From Acanthornis magna (taxonomy: Eukaryota > Chordata > Aves > Passeriformes > Acanthizidae), in NCBI GenBank assembly GCA_036785705.1, contig JAWUZG010000159.1, positions 2,728,001 to 2,792,000 on the forward strand: a stretch of DNA of 64,000 nucleotides. The letters are read 5' to 3'. The notes below the pieces were generated by a model. It saw nothing but the letters and a program-made list of their open reading frames with translations, was not told the DNA's origin and searched no databases. How positions within the stretch are numbered: the stretch's first letter is position 1; every line of letters starts with the position of its first letter. The translations under genes were made by a program, and so were the position numbers. Shown here one piece after another: positions 11,171 to 22,779 of this stretch.

Positions 11171-11818
11171 CACTGTGCAGCCTGTAAAGAGTCTTTTCTG
11201 AGTGCTTGTCCTGCTCCTGCTCAGCAGATGATGGAAAAAACCTCAAAATAATGATGCAGTGAATAAAGGATTCGATTCAGGAGATGAGGACAGTGCTGCA
11301 AGACCAGGAACAGGAGCACACATCGAGAACCTCTCTGAGCACCAGAGAAGTTTGTGCTGCTCTGACTCTGTGCACACCAATCTACTTTGTCCCAGTAATT
11401 TTTTAGATTCAATCAGACTCTGAGTGATGGAAACCTTGCTTTGCACCTTTCCTGCATCCTTGCTGCAGAAGGAGTTTTCCAGGAAGCAAATACATCAGTC
11501 ACACAAAGGGAAGTCATTGCAGAGAGTACCTTAAGCTCCATTTCCCTCATACTGCTTATTTCTTCCTTCTCCAAGAAGTTCATCAAGAGATTTAATTAAC
11601 TGATGTTGGTCAAGTCTTTCAGCTCACCTGGAGCATGTGCAGCTGCCTGGTCCTGCCTCTCTCCATCACTGGGATGGTCCAAGTTGCTCGTGGACTTTAA
11701 GGCATGAGGAGTGCGATCTCTGCCTCCAATCCAATCAAACAAAACCTGCTCGTGCATTTAACTGGGATCAGGCCCTTTGGGCTCCCTGGGGATTTTTTAG
11801 ATTTCTGGTTTGGCACGA
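11171..11818. other. Non-coding stretch, no recognised feature
   Basis: No gene, repeat family or motif cluster recognised. A 67-codon antisense ORF at 11243-11446 has no recognisable domain. Confidence 0.5.
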
Positions 11819-11876
11819 TTTTTTTTTCTTTCTTTTTTTTTTTTTTTTTTTTCTTTTTTTCTTTTTTTTTTCCCCC
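11819..11876. repeat. Interrupted poly-T tract
   Basis: About 58 bp of T with four single C interruptions, ending in CCCCC. The phenylalanine-rich and lysine-rich reading frames across it are artefacts. Confidence 0.93.
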
Positions 11877-12229
11877 ACAAGCATGGTTTTAACTTTCGCA
11901 GGGTGAACGTTTGTCCCCAGCACGATTATCACAGCGGTGAAGGGCAGAACCCTGCTTTGTGCCAGAGACTCCCCGGCTGCTCTCGAGAGCCTCTGCACAT
12001 CCCTCCTTGCTGGAGCGCTTTCATGGTGCTCTTGATGTGGGGATGTTTATCTTCGCTCAGCTCTTACCCATTGGTGCATCTCTCAGCTAAAGTGCTTTTC
12101 CTCAGATTGTGAAACCCACTGTAGTCCTGTCTTTGTTAAGGAGATAAGCTACAGCAGGAAAGCAGCAGCAGCAGCGAGAAAAAAATTCCTCTAGTGTGTT
12201 ATATCTTTTTCTCCCAAGGAATATCACAC

Positions 12230-12720
12230 AACTTGGACAGCTACTGTAATGCTAATAGACAAATCAAAACTCCAAGGAGCGAAATAGAAACATCCAACCA
12301 TATTAAATAAGGGGGGGGGTTATGCGTGTTTGAAAGCTCACAAAAAAATCTAGATAGTAAATTGATGTCTTGGCACTTGTGCAGTGTAATGGGCCGATTC
12401 AATTAAAAGAAGAAAATATGTCCAGCCTGTAGTGTGGACTAAGCAGCAATAAAAAAGCAAATCAATTTTTCAGGAGTTTCAAAGCCTGGTGCAGATTTCC
12501 AGAAGGCAGAAGCCAAAAATATATTTATTAAAAAAGACCCCAGGGGCTCAACAGTGTCATTTTAACCCAACTACTGCACCTTCAATATGATGAACTGTCA
12601 CAAAATTTTGAGAAATACTTTGTAAATAATCCATTTATATGTATAGATGTAGCATGTTCTATATGTATAAATAAATGCATATGCTTCTGTTGCATATATA
12701 CAATGTCATTGATTATTTGA
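12230..12720. promoter_or_regulatory. Candidate conserved non-coding element
   Basis: A long AT-rich block of unique sequence with TAATGCTAATAG, CAAATCAATTT and AATTAAAAG words and a G9 run at about 12311-12319. It grades into TATAGATG/TATGTATA alternating sequence after 12640. No open frame is convincing. Enhancer function is inferred from texture alone. Confidence 0.28.
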
Positions 12721-13330
12721 CAGAAGTGCAATGTAAAAACTGTAAAAAAAACCACAAATCAAGTTCAGTTATAGTCATTTTTGTTCCCAGCATAAGAGTA
12801 GTGTGGAGTTTTCTATACAGTATAAATTAGGGAACTGTATATCTTTATACACATCTATAAGTGTGAGTGTATATATGTGTCTGTATGTAGATGAATGTGT
12901 GCACACAGTTACATTTAGATACATGTGTTGACGGTTTATTTGCAGAACATTCCAGGTGTAACTACACCAGAATTCCTGGTTTGGGGTTCTTGCACTGAAG
13001 TCAGAGTTCATCCAACCAGCCCAGCACAGAACCAGGAATGGCAGCTTGCAGTTCCACACTTCCCTCCAGCCACACACACAGCAACCTTTAGAAATCAAAG
13101 GATGGGGGAGTCCTCACCTCCCTTTTACTTTTTAATCCTGTCCAAAGCACAGTTATGATGCCACTGAAATCAGCTGCAGAACTCCTGGGTGAAGAGAAAA
13201 AGGCTTCCACAAAAAAAAAAGGAAAAAAAATAATTTAAGGGATCATTTGAGCTTTTGGTCACTCATTGGCTGGACTAAGTCTAGAAATCAAGAATATCAA
13301 ATCCCCCTGCCCGCCATGGGCCCGACCTGC
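12721..13330. other. Non-coding stretch with degenerate TG/TA-rich tract
   Basis: From about 12850 to 12905 the sequence is a degenerate GTGTGAGTGTATATATGTG-like tract. The 107-codon minus-strand ORF across it is not supported. The remainder shows nothing recognised. Confidence 0.55.
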
Positions 13331-13438
13331 CTTGAGGCCAGGTCGGATGGGTGGATGAGGCTTTAGGCGACCTGGTCTTGGAACGAGATGAGCTTCAGCC
13401 TTTCCAACCCAAAGTGCTCTGGGATTCCATGATTCTGG
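13331..13438 (+). mobile_element. CR1 LINE 3'-end fragment
   Basis: The sense-direction CR1 3'UTR is recognisable: GAGGCCAGGTCGGATGGG, GAGGCTTTAGGCGACCTGGTC, CCTTTCCAACCCAAA and the tail GGGATTCCATGATTCTGG. It is diverged and has lost internal sequence. At its 5' edge CCGACCTG (13322-13329) and CAGGTCGG (13339-13346) form an 8-bp inverted repeat. Confidence 0.82.
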
Positions 13439-14057
13439 TTAATCCCTGATGACTTCTGCGTGGTCATCTATCTGTTGGTACAACAGGGAGCCTCTGACGC
13501 CTTGCAAGAGGGATTTTTGCTATTTCTTTTCTCCCTCCCTCTGTTTTTTCGCCACGTTTGTTGATAAAATCATGTGCTCGTAAAATGTTTCACCGTGCTC
13601 AAGCAGCAAACTGAGAAAAAAAAAAAATTCTCTTGTTATACTGAGCCACAGATTTATTTCCCTGAAGAAACGCAAGTGTGAGTGCGAAGGTAAAATAAAA
13701 AAAAAAATTTAAAAAGTAAAGAAAAAAAGAAGAGTAAGCAGCATGGTGGAGATGATTAAGGTGCCCTTCCAAGAAATAAATAAATGAGGCCAAGCTTTCA
13801 GCACCTGCGGTGTCATCCCATGGCTGTCCCTGTAATCAGGATGGGGAAAGCTCGGCAGAGGGAGGACCTCTCACCTCAAACCCCCAGTTCTGGAGACAAT
13901 ATTCACCCAGCTGGCTGGATGGATGTGGTTTTTATTTAAAACACAGGCAAACATGCACACAGAAGGAAAGAAACCCTGTAAACTCAAATTTGCTTCTAAA
14001 CCTATTTACATTTGGCTTTCGATTTGGATTCGAGATCACCTTGAACCATCTTTGCTA
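13439..14057. other. Non-coding stretch with A-rich runs
   Basis: There are A-rich runs at about 13616-13627 and 13695-13730. No gene, repeat family or motif cluster is recognised. Confidence 0.5.
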
Positions 14058-14107
14058 TTCCCTTTCCTTTTCCCTTTGAAGTTGCAAGTACTACATAAGC
14101 CCTTCAG

Positions 14108-14164
14108 AAAAAAAAAAAAAAAAAAGAGAGAGAGAGAGAGAGAAAAAGGGAAAGGGAAAAAAAA
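14108..14164. repeat. Poly-A/(GA)n/(AAAGGG)n purine tract
   Basis: A run of about 18 A (14108-14125), then (GA)9 (14126-14143), then AAAAAGGGAAAGGGAAAAAA. It is pure purine on the plus strand. A pyrimidine tract, TTCCCTTTCCTTTTCCCTTT, lies about 65 bp upstream (14058-14077) and is roughly complementary to the AAAGGG part. Confidence 0.92.
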
Positions 14165-14860
14165 GCGTATAAAGACACCATTTGTGATATGTATTTTTTA
14201 ATAATGACATTTTAAAAGGTTGAAGTGTTGTGGCGTCTTTTGCAAAGTTGTGCCATTTAAACAAGATAACATGGCATTTTACCACTGAAGACAAGACCCT
14301 CGTTTTTACTCCTACCTTTGAACAGTTTATCATTTTGCAATAATATCCTTTAGCTATGTAGCTCTCTGTTCTTTTTCAAATGGAGGACGTCTCTTCTAAT
14401 TGTTCTTATGATACAAATTAGCATTGGGGTTTTCTTTCCAAAGCAGTGCTCTTCTTTCTAAGAACACTATGGCTATCCCAAATATTTTTTCTCCTCTATG
14501 GGATTTGGGAAGAAATCATAATTAATTCTTCTTTCAGTGAAAAAGCAAAGATATTTTTAAATTGCATGCCTGATTGAATTAACAAAGTGTTAGACAATTA
14601 ACAGTCTTTTTATTTTTATGTTCTTTAAAATGCAGATTCAGTTTAGTACTGTTCTCCCCTTCATTCTTTTCATGTGTCCTAATTGTTAGCTAAGTAGTGT
14701 CAGGACTGCGTGTTATCGGCCAAGGCAGGTGTCAGGTTTAATATTATTAAAGATGCAATTACTCCTTTCTTAAGCACAGCTTGTCAGTTTTGCTCATCGA
14801 TGTATATATCAATACATTTTATATGAAAAAAAAAATAAATCTCTGTTTCCCATCCATAAT
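14165..14860. promoter_or_regulatory. Candidate conserved non-coding region
   Basis: About 700 bp of AT-rich unique sequence with homeodomain-like words (CATAATTAATTC, GATTGAATTAAC, ACAATTAACAG, CCTAATTGTTAG) and a CGTGTTATCGGCC stretch retaining CpGs. There are no supported ORFs. It may contain more than one element; boundaries are approximate. Confidence 0.32.
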
Positions 14861-14983
14861 TATCTCCTTGGTATTTTGCCCCTTATTTTGGAAATGCCTC
14901 TTTAACCTCGGCGCACAGGAGTCGCGGGAAGGTGATGAGCTGTGGCAGTGTGAACGAGCTGCACAATCATATTCCTCAGCTTC

Positions 14984-15045
14984 GAATCACAGAATCATTT
15001 ATGTTGGGAAAGACCCTTCAGATCATCCCAAACAAACAGGCTGTG
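14984..15045 (-). mobile_element. CR1 LINE 3'-end fragment, short
   Basis: GAATCACAGAATCATTTATG is followed by TTGGGAAAGACCCTTCAGATC, the complement of a CR1 3' tail subfamily. Similarity is lost within about 60 bp. Confidence 0.72.
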
Positions 15046-15660
15046 AGACTCCGAGGATGCTCCGTCTCCCGGGGCCGCCGCTTTGAGCACCCGTGAAAGG
15101 TTGGGGGAGAAAAAACAGAAACTGAGGAGCTGACTGATTTCTTGACATTGGGCCTGCGTCACATAAGGGTTCTGGGGAAGTTGTAAGGAAAAATGTTGGT
15201 TTATGCTGCCAACACCCATAAAGGAGATGAGAACGCGGGGCTGGGAGTTCGTGTGCTGCCAAGCAGAGCTCCAAGTGAGTGCTCTGGAAGCATCGCGGGG
15301 GAATCCTCCGAGTTATGTGGAGCCAATGGCTGAATTCCTCTTCCTCTGTGCTTGGAAAGCTGATGGGTTCAAAATGCTGCTGTCCTCAGCTGTAACTTTT
15401 GGATTTGGGGTTTTTCTTCCATGACATTGCAAGTACTGTCCCAGAGAATGTGCTCTATGGATGGCTTAGTCACTAAAAATCAGATTCAATGTTAATCAAA
15501 ACTGTCTACTCAATATGGTTTGAATTCATGAATAATTTTAACTAGCAAAGGTGAAACATTGTAACAGGATTTTTTGTTAGAAATTTCCTAAATTATATAC
15601 TTGCAAAATTTCAAACTCATGTTTTCTTTTCAGCTCTGGATAAATCCTGTTTTAAAGAAA
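15046..15660. other. Non-coding stretch, no recognised feature
   Basis: No gene or repeat beyond the CR1 fragment is seen. The last 200 bp are AT-rich. Confidence 0.5.
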
Positions 15661-15680
15661 GGTTAGGGAGTCAGACATTT

Positions 15681-15717
15681 CATTTTGGACAGAACATGCT
15701 CTGTTTGACCCAAAATG
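15681..15717. other. Imperfect inverted repeat (hairpin)
   Basis: CATTTTGG (15681-15688) pairs with CCAAAATG (15710-15717). Inside it ACAGA (15689-15693) pairs with TCTGT (15700-15704), leaving a 6-nt loop and a one-sided 5-nt bulge. In total 13 bp of stem. Confidence 0.7.
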
Positions 15718-15810
15718 GAGTACAGATGCACACAGCCCTGTAATTTGGGCACTATTCAAAAAATCAATTATTCTCAAAGCTTACACTGTGCCCCTTGAGG
15801 GAAATTGTTC

Positions 15811-15830
15811 TCTGACCACTCCTGGTCAGA
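15811..15830. other. Perfect 8-bp hairpin
   Basis: TCTGACCA (15811-15818) and TGGTCAGA (15823-15830) are perfect reverse complements around the loop CTCC. It lies 20 bp upstream of the TATATAAG motif. Confidence 0.75.
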
Positions 15831-15849
15831 TGAACCATGTCCTGAAGGG

Positions 15850-15996
15850 TATATAAGCCATGAACAGATAACAGTTTAACAGATCAAGTTGTGGTTTATT
15901 CACACATCTTCATCCAGCATCAGCACACCAAAGCTATTTTCACTCTGACACTTTCCTTTCGTATTAGTGTACACCCTGCTCTTTTTCAAGGTGAGT
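15850..15996 (+). promoter_or_regulatory. TATA-like promoter and first-exon candidate
   Basis: TATATAAG at 15850-15857 is a good TATA-box match. About 135 bp downstream is AAGGTGAGT, a strong splice-donor consensus (exon end 15990, GT at 15991). A start site near 15880 would give a first exon of about 110 nt. The two upstream hairpins would fit a retroviral LTR or another compact promoter, but I do not recognise a family. Transcription is not shown. Confidence 0.25.
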
Positions 15997-16222
15997 GCCC
16001 AGAATATCCACAGCCCATATTTATTACCATCCACACTTGCATCTTGCAGACTGCTCGTTTCATCATGAGAATGGTGCTCATTGCCAGGTCAGCTCCCATT
16101 TACTCTGGAAATTTGCAGATATTCTCTGTTGCAGGACCTAATCTGCAGCCAAAAAACTTCTGAGCAGAGCCAAATGACAGTTCTCCAGTTTAGAAAAATA
16201 TATAAAATGCAGTGGGCAATTT

Positions 16223-16358
16223 TCACAGAATCCCATAATGGTTTGGGTTGGAAGGGACCTAAGTCTTACCTCATTCCAACCCCCCTGTCATGGGCAGGGA
16301 CACTTTCACTAAACCAGGTTGCTCAAAGCCCCATCCAACACTTCCAGGGATGGGGCAT
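16223..16358 (-). mobile_element. CR1 LINE 3'-end fragment
   Basis: TCACAGAATCCCATAATGG is followed by TTTGGGTTGGAAGGGACC, CCAACCCCCCTGTCATGGGC, TTGCTCAAAGCCCCATCC and CACTTCCAGGGATGGGGCAT. This is the complement of the CR1 3'UTR, with a short deletion before CACTTCC. It is among the best preserved copies in the window. Confidence 0.9.
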
Positions 16359-17579
16359 TTATGAGAAATACGTGCTCCTTTCACCGTTTTGTCTGAGAAT
16401 GCCATGATCAAAAGTACCTCCAGCAAAGGAAACTTTGAAATTAATTGGCCAAAAATGTGAAAAAATGGCTAATGTCCCTCTCCTCCCCGAGTTCTTTCTG
16501 CTTTCCACTGATAAAATGCCAAGGGCAGAAGCCTCTCCCAGCATTGCCCCATGTCACTGTGCCACGCCAGGTGCCACAATTCCAGTGCCACCTCTGGGAC
16601 TCAGCTGCTGCGCTCGAGTCGCACATCAGGCGTTGTTTGTGCTGGCAGCAGAGCAGGAGCTGAGGGCTCTGTTTCGGGATCATCACTTGGTTATTTCCAG
16701 GTTTCCTTGTTTGCTGACAGTGTTTCCCTGCTCTGGGGCTCACAGGTGTCCGTGCCCAGGCTCTCTGTGCTGCTCCCGGAGTTCTGGTGGGTCCGTGGGT
16801 GCAGCTCTCTCCTGAGCGGCCGCAGGATCCTCCAGCTGCCGGCTCTGCATGGCTGGAGACTGACAACTAATGGTTAGTTTGCAAATAGCTGCATAAAAGA
16901 TCACAGGATAATGTGTGAGGGGTGGGGAAAGGAGGGAGGAAGGGGAATGACTGTGGTTCTTAAAGAGAATTGATCCCTGTTTAATTTTTATCTAGATCAA
17001 TGTTAATTATCAATAGCAGGGTTCTTAATACAGAGCTTCGCTCAGCTTTCATGGGGTATCAGTATCTGGCAGGGTGGCAGAAACTGCTCACATTCATCTC
17101 AAACTTTACTTTCCCAAGCTTAATTTTCTTCTCAACCCAACACAAATTAGAAATAATTTCAAACTCCTACAGGTACCACGGCCTGGCCACCTCGCAGGTG
17201 GTCACACCTGCATTTGCAGGCGGCAGTGGGGATTCTCCCATGGAAGCGATTGTAAAATGGGACTTGTGGCAGATCAGAAGTCGTTTCGGGAAGACAGGGC
17301 AAGAGGAACTGTGTGTGTGGCTGGTAAGAGACTCTGTGTCCAGGAAGGGTTATGGAAATACCGCAAAAGGAGGGACTTGCTGCATGAGACCCTCTGAGCT
17401 CTGCACTGGAGGCTGAGAGCATCAGCCCTGTGAGCACTGCCAGGTGGAACGAGGAGGAGGAGGAAGAGGCTCTGAGACACTGGAAGATTTCCATTCTGTG
17501 GGAGCTACCTGGCTACATCCCTTCCACACCTTTGCAATTCACCACCTGTGAATTTTAGCTCCAAAATTTGCTGTCAGGA
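16359..17579. other. Non-coding stretch, no recognised feature
   Basis: Several ORFs of 100-141 codons overlap on both strands in 16435-16877 and 17000-17494. None shows a domain, and their mutual overlap argues against coding. Confidence 0.5.
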
Positions 17580-18480
17580 GGCCGCCGTGTTCCTGCTCTG
17601 CTATAAGACCCTGTGCGTTATATTGGCGATTCCATTTGATTGTTGCACTTTGATATCACTGAATAGGTAATCAGACCACTCTTTATTTTAGCCTGAGGAT
17701 ATGCCTTTGATTTGTAGAGGTTGGCCATTTCTTATCTGAGTTTGAAAATGGGATTATTTAAATGTGTATTGATGTTTTTCATGTGGTCTAACTGTGCAGT
17801 TCAACATGGTAATTCAAGTCGTAGCTATACCAGATTGTTATCTAATCTGATAAGATATGAACAGCACAAAGCCGAGATGATGAAACAATCGGGATTGTTG
17901 ACTCACTGGGGTCCTGCTAAATCCAGTCTGCTTTCATACTTAATTATCCTGTCAAGTTCCTCGGATCTTAGCTCCTCCAGCACTGCAATGGAGAACAGTG
18001 GTAGTGACACCACTTGGTGAATGCATAAGTTGATCGAAATAATTTCAGCAGATACAATGGCTATTTATGCCTCAACTGTGATATGAAAAGCTACTGATTC
18101 AAATACCCTAGACTGCAAAATTGTCCCTCTTAGCATTTCTAGGTTCACTGAAGGCTGTTATTAAAGGCCTCTGGAAGTTAATGTTTTCGTAACATGAGCT
18201 GCTGCCTAACTGTCTCATACCAGAGCGGGAAAAGAGCAAGTGAAAATCAAACCTTCCTAATTTTCTCCCTAAACTGGTATTTACCAGCTCCCTACACCAG
18301 GAACTGTGCCTGACCCTGAAAATTTTGTTGGACATCTACAGCTCGTTCCTCCTGATGCTGTTTACACCGTATTTTATTCTAATTATGAATGCAACTTCAA
18401 TTAAAAGATAATTTAGCTGCATTAATTAGATAGAAAAGATAAGTTTTAAAGGCTCCCTCCACTGCTTGAAAATAACTCAT
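17580..18480. promoter_or_regulatory. AT-rich region with candidate conserved elements
   Basis: Parts of this region, mainly 17600-17720 and 18340-18470, look like regulatory sequence. They carry GCGTTATATTGGCGATTCC with retained CpGs, TAATTATGAATGC, and TTAGCTGCATTAATTAGATAG with a TTAATTAG homeodomain-like site. No ORF is supported. Confidence 0.28.
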
Positions 18481-19941
18481 ATTTTCACTTTTTTTCTTGA
18501 TCATCTCCAGGAGTAATGGTGAGAGTAAGAGTTGTGTCACAAGAGGCAATGGCAGAGGTAATGATGTCTGTAGCAGATTAAATCAGGTATTTCAGGCATT
18601 CAAGAAAGGAAGCATTAAGTTTCAAGCAGAAGCAGTTGAAATATTTTAATGATCTGCATTGAAATCATACTCCTGAAAGTTTTACAAGAGTCTTGTCTTT
18701 GCTGCTAATTTGAGGTCAGCAGTTTGCTCTTGGTCAGTATTTAGCTCTAGAGCAATCTTGTTATGAAGGAGATCTGCTGCTGATGATGATAATCTTAGTA
18801 GCCAGAGAAGAAAAAAAGGGCCCATAAGCATTCACAGATATCCCAAAGATCAAAATATCACTGTGCCAGGCCTCTTCTGCTGATTAACTCACTGGCAGAT
18901 TCACCTGTGGATGTATCTGGAGCCATCTTTACCATGGTGTAGAGCAGCCAGTCAAGAATCCTCATATTTAAAATCAACACTAAAATATATCTAGATATTG
19001 AAAGATGCTGCTTCACCTACCCGGTGTGTTTTAAAGGAGAGCCATTGTCAAACTCATTGTTGAAACCATTGTCAACTGTGAGACTCAGTGGTTTAGCTCA
19101 AAGCCATTAATGTCCCCTTTGAGAGGCAGCACCAGGTAAAAATCCTGGAATTTCAGAGCTCTGAGCACCTTGCTGTGAAGGGCAGCACTGCCACACCTCT
19201 GGGCTGTGAAAACTTCTGGCCACAAATGATACAGGAGCCTCAATCCACTAGAATTTCATGTTGGGGCCCTTGAAAATTGTAGCTATTATGTTTAAATTAA
19301 TTATTCTATTTTCTGTTGAAATTGCAGAGTGCTGCGTGGTAGAGCCTTGTCCAGCCCCGGTGCTCGTGGGGTGACTGGAGGCCCTGCCCTGGGCTTTCAG
19401 AATGGCTGTAATTAGCATGGAAAGGAGAGACCAACTGTTTGAAAATATTAGTGCTAAAGGTGTCAAGTGTCTCTGGTAGAAGCCCATAGGTCTCATATAA
19501 ATTGATTTTTAAAAATGCTACTTTTCTGCTCTGTTTTATTCCTTCCCCACTGCGGGATCTGTGCCTTTTGGAGGCTCTCAGAGGTAGGTTCCATCCTGCC
19601 CTCCTGCTCAGACCCCTCCCTGCCTCCATCTGTACCATTTCTGAAGCTTTCCCATCCCATTTCCATGAAGCCGCGATGTCGCAATCCTTCCCCAACCTCT
19701 GCTGCTGACCATCTGTGTCCCACCCCCTCCTCAGCCCTCCTTCCTCCACCCCCTGGGACACCCCAAGCCAGCCTCGTGGGGAAAATTAATGGAGATTGAT
19801 CAATAACCTCTCTGAAAAAAAAAAAAAAGAAAGAGATGATGGGAAACCTCCGTGCCTGAGCACACACTGTGCCCCACCCCGTGCTTGGGGCTGTCACTGC
19901 TGGTGTGGCCCCAGGTTTGTGTTTGTCCATCGAGACACAGG
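18481..19941. other. Non-coding stretch, no recognised feature
   Basis: Unique sequence. The 185-codon and 151-codon minus-strand ORFs (19493-20050 and 19306-19761) overlap each other and cross low-complexity sequence, and have no recognisable domain. Confidence 0.5.
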
Positions 19942-19969
19942 GAGACAGACAGACAGACAGACAGACAGC
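19942..19969. repeat. (GACA)n tetranucleotide microsatellite
   Basis: About six consecutive GACA units, flanked by imperfect copies. Confidence 0.9.
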
Positions 19970-20334
19970 AGAGCAGGCTGATGCTGCAGCTGCACAGAGG
20001 GTGTTCTCTCCATGCTGACACCAAGAATTACAGCCTAAAAAACCCATCACAGGGTTTGGAGCTGGGTGAGCAAAGGTCTGTGAAGGGAATGGGGTTCGAG
20101 TTGTGTTTTTCTCTGCTTGCCCACATTCTCTGAGTTTCAGGGCCGGAGTCTGGGCAGGGCAGGATGCAGGTCCATGTTATTTGATGCAGCAGAACTCTGT
20201 AACCTCATCCCCGTGGAGCATCCATCCCTTACACCTTCCAGCTTGAACATAGGTGCAGAGCATCCTTCCTCAGGGCCCACATTAGCCTTTGGGCCGAGCA
20301 AACCTCACTCCCCTTGGAGAGCGTTGAGTATTTA
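19970..20334. other. Non-coding stretch, no recognised feature
   Basis: Nothing recognised between the GACA microsatellite and the 56-bp tandem duplication. Confidence 0.5.
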
Positions 20335-20446
20335 TCCTATTTTTTTGAAAATACAAACCCTCTCCTAATTGGATTCATCTTGAGTAATTATTTTATTTTT
20401 TTGAAAATACAAACCCTCTCCTCATCGGATCCATCTTGGAGAGCTC
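20335..20446. repeat. 56-bp two-copy tandem duplication
   Basis: Copy 1 (20335-20390) and copy 2 (20391-20446) share TTTTTTTGAAAATACAAACC followed by CTCTCCT, then AATTGGATTCATCTTG in copy 1 versus CATCGGATCCATCTTG in copy 2. The period is 56 bp. The conserved 3' part differs at about three positions. Confidence 0.88.
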
Positions 20447-20569
20447 CTTTGTGTGGTTGCAGCCTCCCGGGGCTGCTGTCACGTTTTCCCCGTGCATGTG
20501 GGCCTGGTGGTGACCCTCATTCCCAGCCACACCTGGGCTTGCTGATGAGGTTCAGAATGCCTTAAAATA

Positions 20570-21250
20570 GGTTAATTTGTAGGAAAGTGACAGAAATAAA
20601 TTGCTGGCACTTTTGTGTGCTGATAAGTTTAACCTTTTTTTTCCCCCCGAGCAGCTAAATTGCCAATCATCCGGAAACACACTGGAGTTCACCCATTACA
20701 TAAAGGAAGCTGTTAGTCTCATTTAAAACAATATTGACCTTTTTCCTGTCCTTTCCATTTTGACTAAATTACAGGGTACATTTTTTGAAATGTGGCTTTT
20801 GTCTGACTGTAACCAGGTGACCCTGATTATTCCTCCTTTTTTTTTCCTCACTTACAGCTTTCAACCTTTCCTTTCTACTTCTAACGCAGTTCTTAGTTTA
20901 ACCACTGAGATTTTTAAATCCAGAGATATTTAAAAAAGAGTTTGCATGATACATGTATTTTCCAGCCATGAAAACCTACACCTGGAAACTAAGAAAGCTG
21001 AGCTGGTGCACCCTGAAATGCCTGGTGTGGGAGTAGCAGGGAGCGTTATGAAAATTATTGCAAAGCGTGTCTGTTTTTCCAAATTAAGATCAGTGTGTGT
21101 GTGTGAGCTTTCTGTTTCACTCAAAATTAATTGCAGATGCAACATTACCAATAGTTTGTTTTCTGGGAGCAAAAACTGCTCCCAATTCCTGCTAGCAACT
21201 AATTGGGGGGTTTTTTCCCTTGTTTTTCTCTTTAAATCAGGCTATGAGCA
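20570..21250. promoter_or_regulatory. Candidate conserved non-coding region
   Basis: AT-rich unique sequence with GCTAAATTGCCAATCATCC, TGACTAAATTAC and CAAAATTAATTGCAG words. A GTGTGTGTGTG tract at about 21092-21103 interrupts it. There is no supported ORF. Confidence 0.28.
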
Positions 21251-22779
21251 CACGTGGCTCCTTGTACAAACCAACGCAACTCATTCTGAGTGAGTTTTTT
21301 TCCTGCACTGAAGCATTTCTTAGTTCATGTGGGGCCTTGGGCTGAGCCTCCCAATGGCAGCTTCTGAGGACATTGGAGTGAATACAAGAACTCAAGAGCA
21401 GAGCTCAAGTTGTTTTTCGTGTACCCAAGCCCTCCGATAGCAGTGTGTCCTCACAGATACATTCTATTATGTTTCTTTCATTATTTCTTGAAGAAATCCA
21501 AAGAGACAAAGGCTCCCTGCTCCGACTTCCTTCCCAGTCAGTGCCCAGTGGCCACTTGACACCAACAGTATTTCCACAGGCTGAGCTGAAGCCTCAGCTG
21601 GGGTAAATCCCTGAATCTCCCTTGCAACAGATGATGGAGGCTCCTTCCATCAGCCGAGGATCCGAACCATCCTCCTGTACATTCATGAATGTGCTTGTGG
21701 CATTTGTTTCTCGTATTAATTTTTCCTACACAAAGCCTAAAAATACTCCCATGTACTTTCTGCTGGCTCTTGGCTCACACAGAAATGTGTCTTGTAATGC
21801 CAAACTGAAATTAATACAGGCATTTTTGTAATTCAGATGTATGATGGTTCTTTATATTATTTTTTCTGAATCACTGAGGTGTGAGGTTTTTTTCCCCAGT
21901 TGGTCCTATTTTAGTAGTTCCAGTGTTTTTTGCAGGAATCCTGACATGTAGGAAGCTTTAGGATTCCCTGGCAAGGGAAACATTCATGCTTCCATTAAAC
22001 TTAGAATATACAGGCCTCTTGTGTGGGGCATTTATCCCACAGGTTTGATGCCACAACAGTGAGAGCCAAAGAGAACACATCTTCCAGCTTTAACCCCAAC
22101 TCTTCAATATTTGATTAATCTGATTTAGTGACATTGAAAATGGCTTGAAATATTTAATCATCTAAGAGACATTCAGAGACTAAAGTGCCTTTGAAATCAC
22201 CCTGCCAACAGAGAAAATAATTTCTTCAATTGCTTCCTGGTACAATGTTCAACCCATCTGGGAAAATATTTGGGTTGCATTGCTGGCCTTTGATTGACTC
22301 TCCTGTCAACACCAAAATTTTAATAAGCGTCGAAAGGACAAATTATTCCAACCACCATCCCTGTGTTTTGTGACGAGGCCTTGGGAGGAGAGGGAGATGC
22401 TCTGCACTCATTTGCAGGTGCGGCTGTGGCTGTGGTGCCTACGTGGGCTGCAGGCAAACCATTTCCTGGGGTTAACTCCTGCAGTGTGTCCCTGCCTCCG
22501 CCTCTCGTCCTCCTGGAGGAGCAGCCCAAACCCTCCCCTGAAGGACAGGAGCATTGCGTTCTCCCTTTGGGCTGGCAGACCTGCCAAGATGCTGCTTTGC
22601 CAAAGGTTTGGGGATTTTATTTCGTTCTAGTGGTGCTGGTGAAGCAATTTCTCCTCTTTTGTTAGAGCACAGGATCCAAAGATGCCTTTAGAAGCACTGA
22701 TGTGCATGCTGGACTTGCAGGAATAAAATCACCCTCCCTGCTGCACACAGCCTCGAGACTGCATTCGTATGTGCCTCCG
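21251..22779. other. Non-coding stretch, no recognised feature
   Basis: Unique sequence. 22080-22320 is AT-rich with ATTTGATTAATCTG, but too isolated to call. A 100-codon ORF (22363-22665) overlaps antisense ORFs and has no domain. Confidence 0.45.

Noticed and set aside
11768..11906. Poly-Phe and poly-Lys ORFs
   Set aside because: Translation of an interrupted poly-T tract.
19306..20050. Two overlapping minus-strand ORFs of 151 and 185 codons
   Set aside because: They overlap each other in different frames and run through low-complexity sequence; no family recognised.
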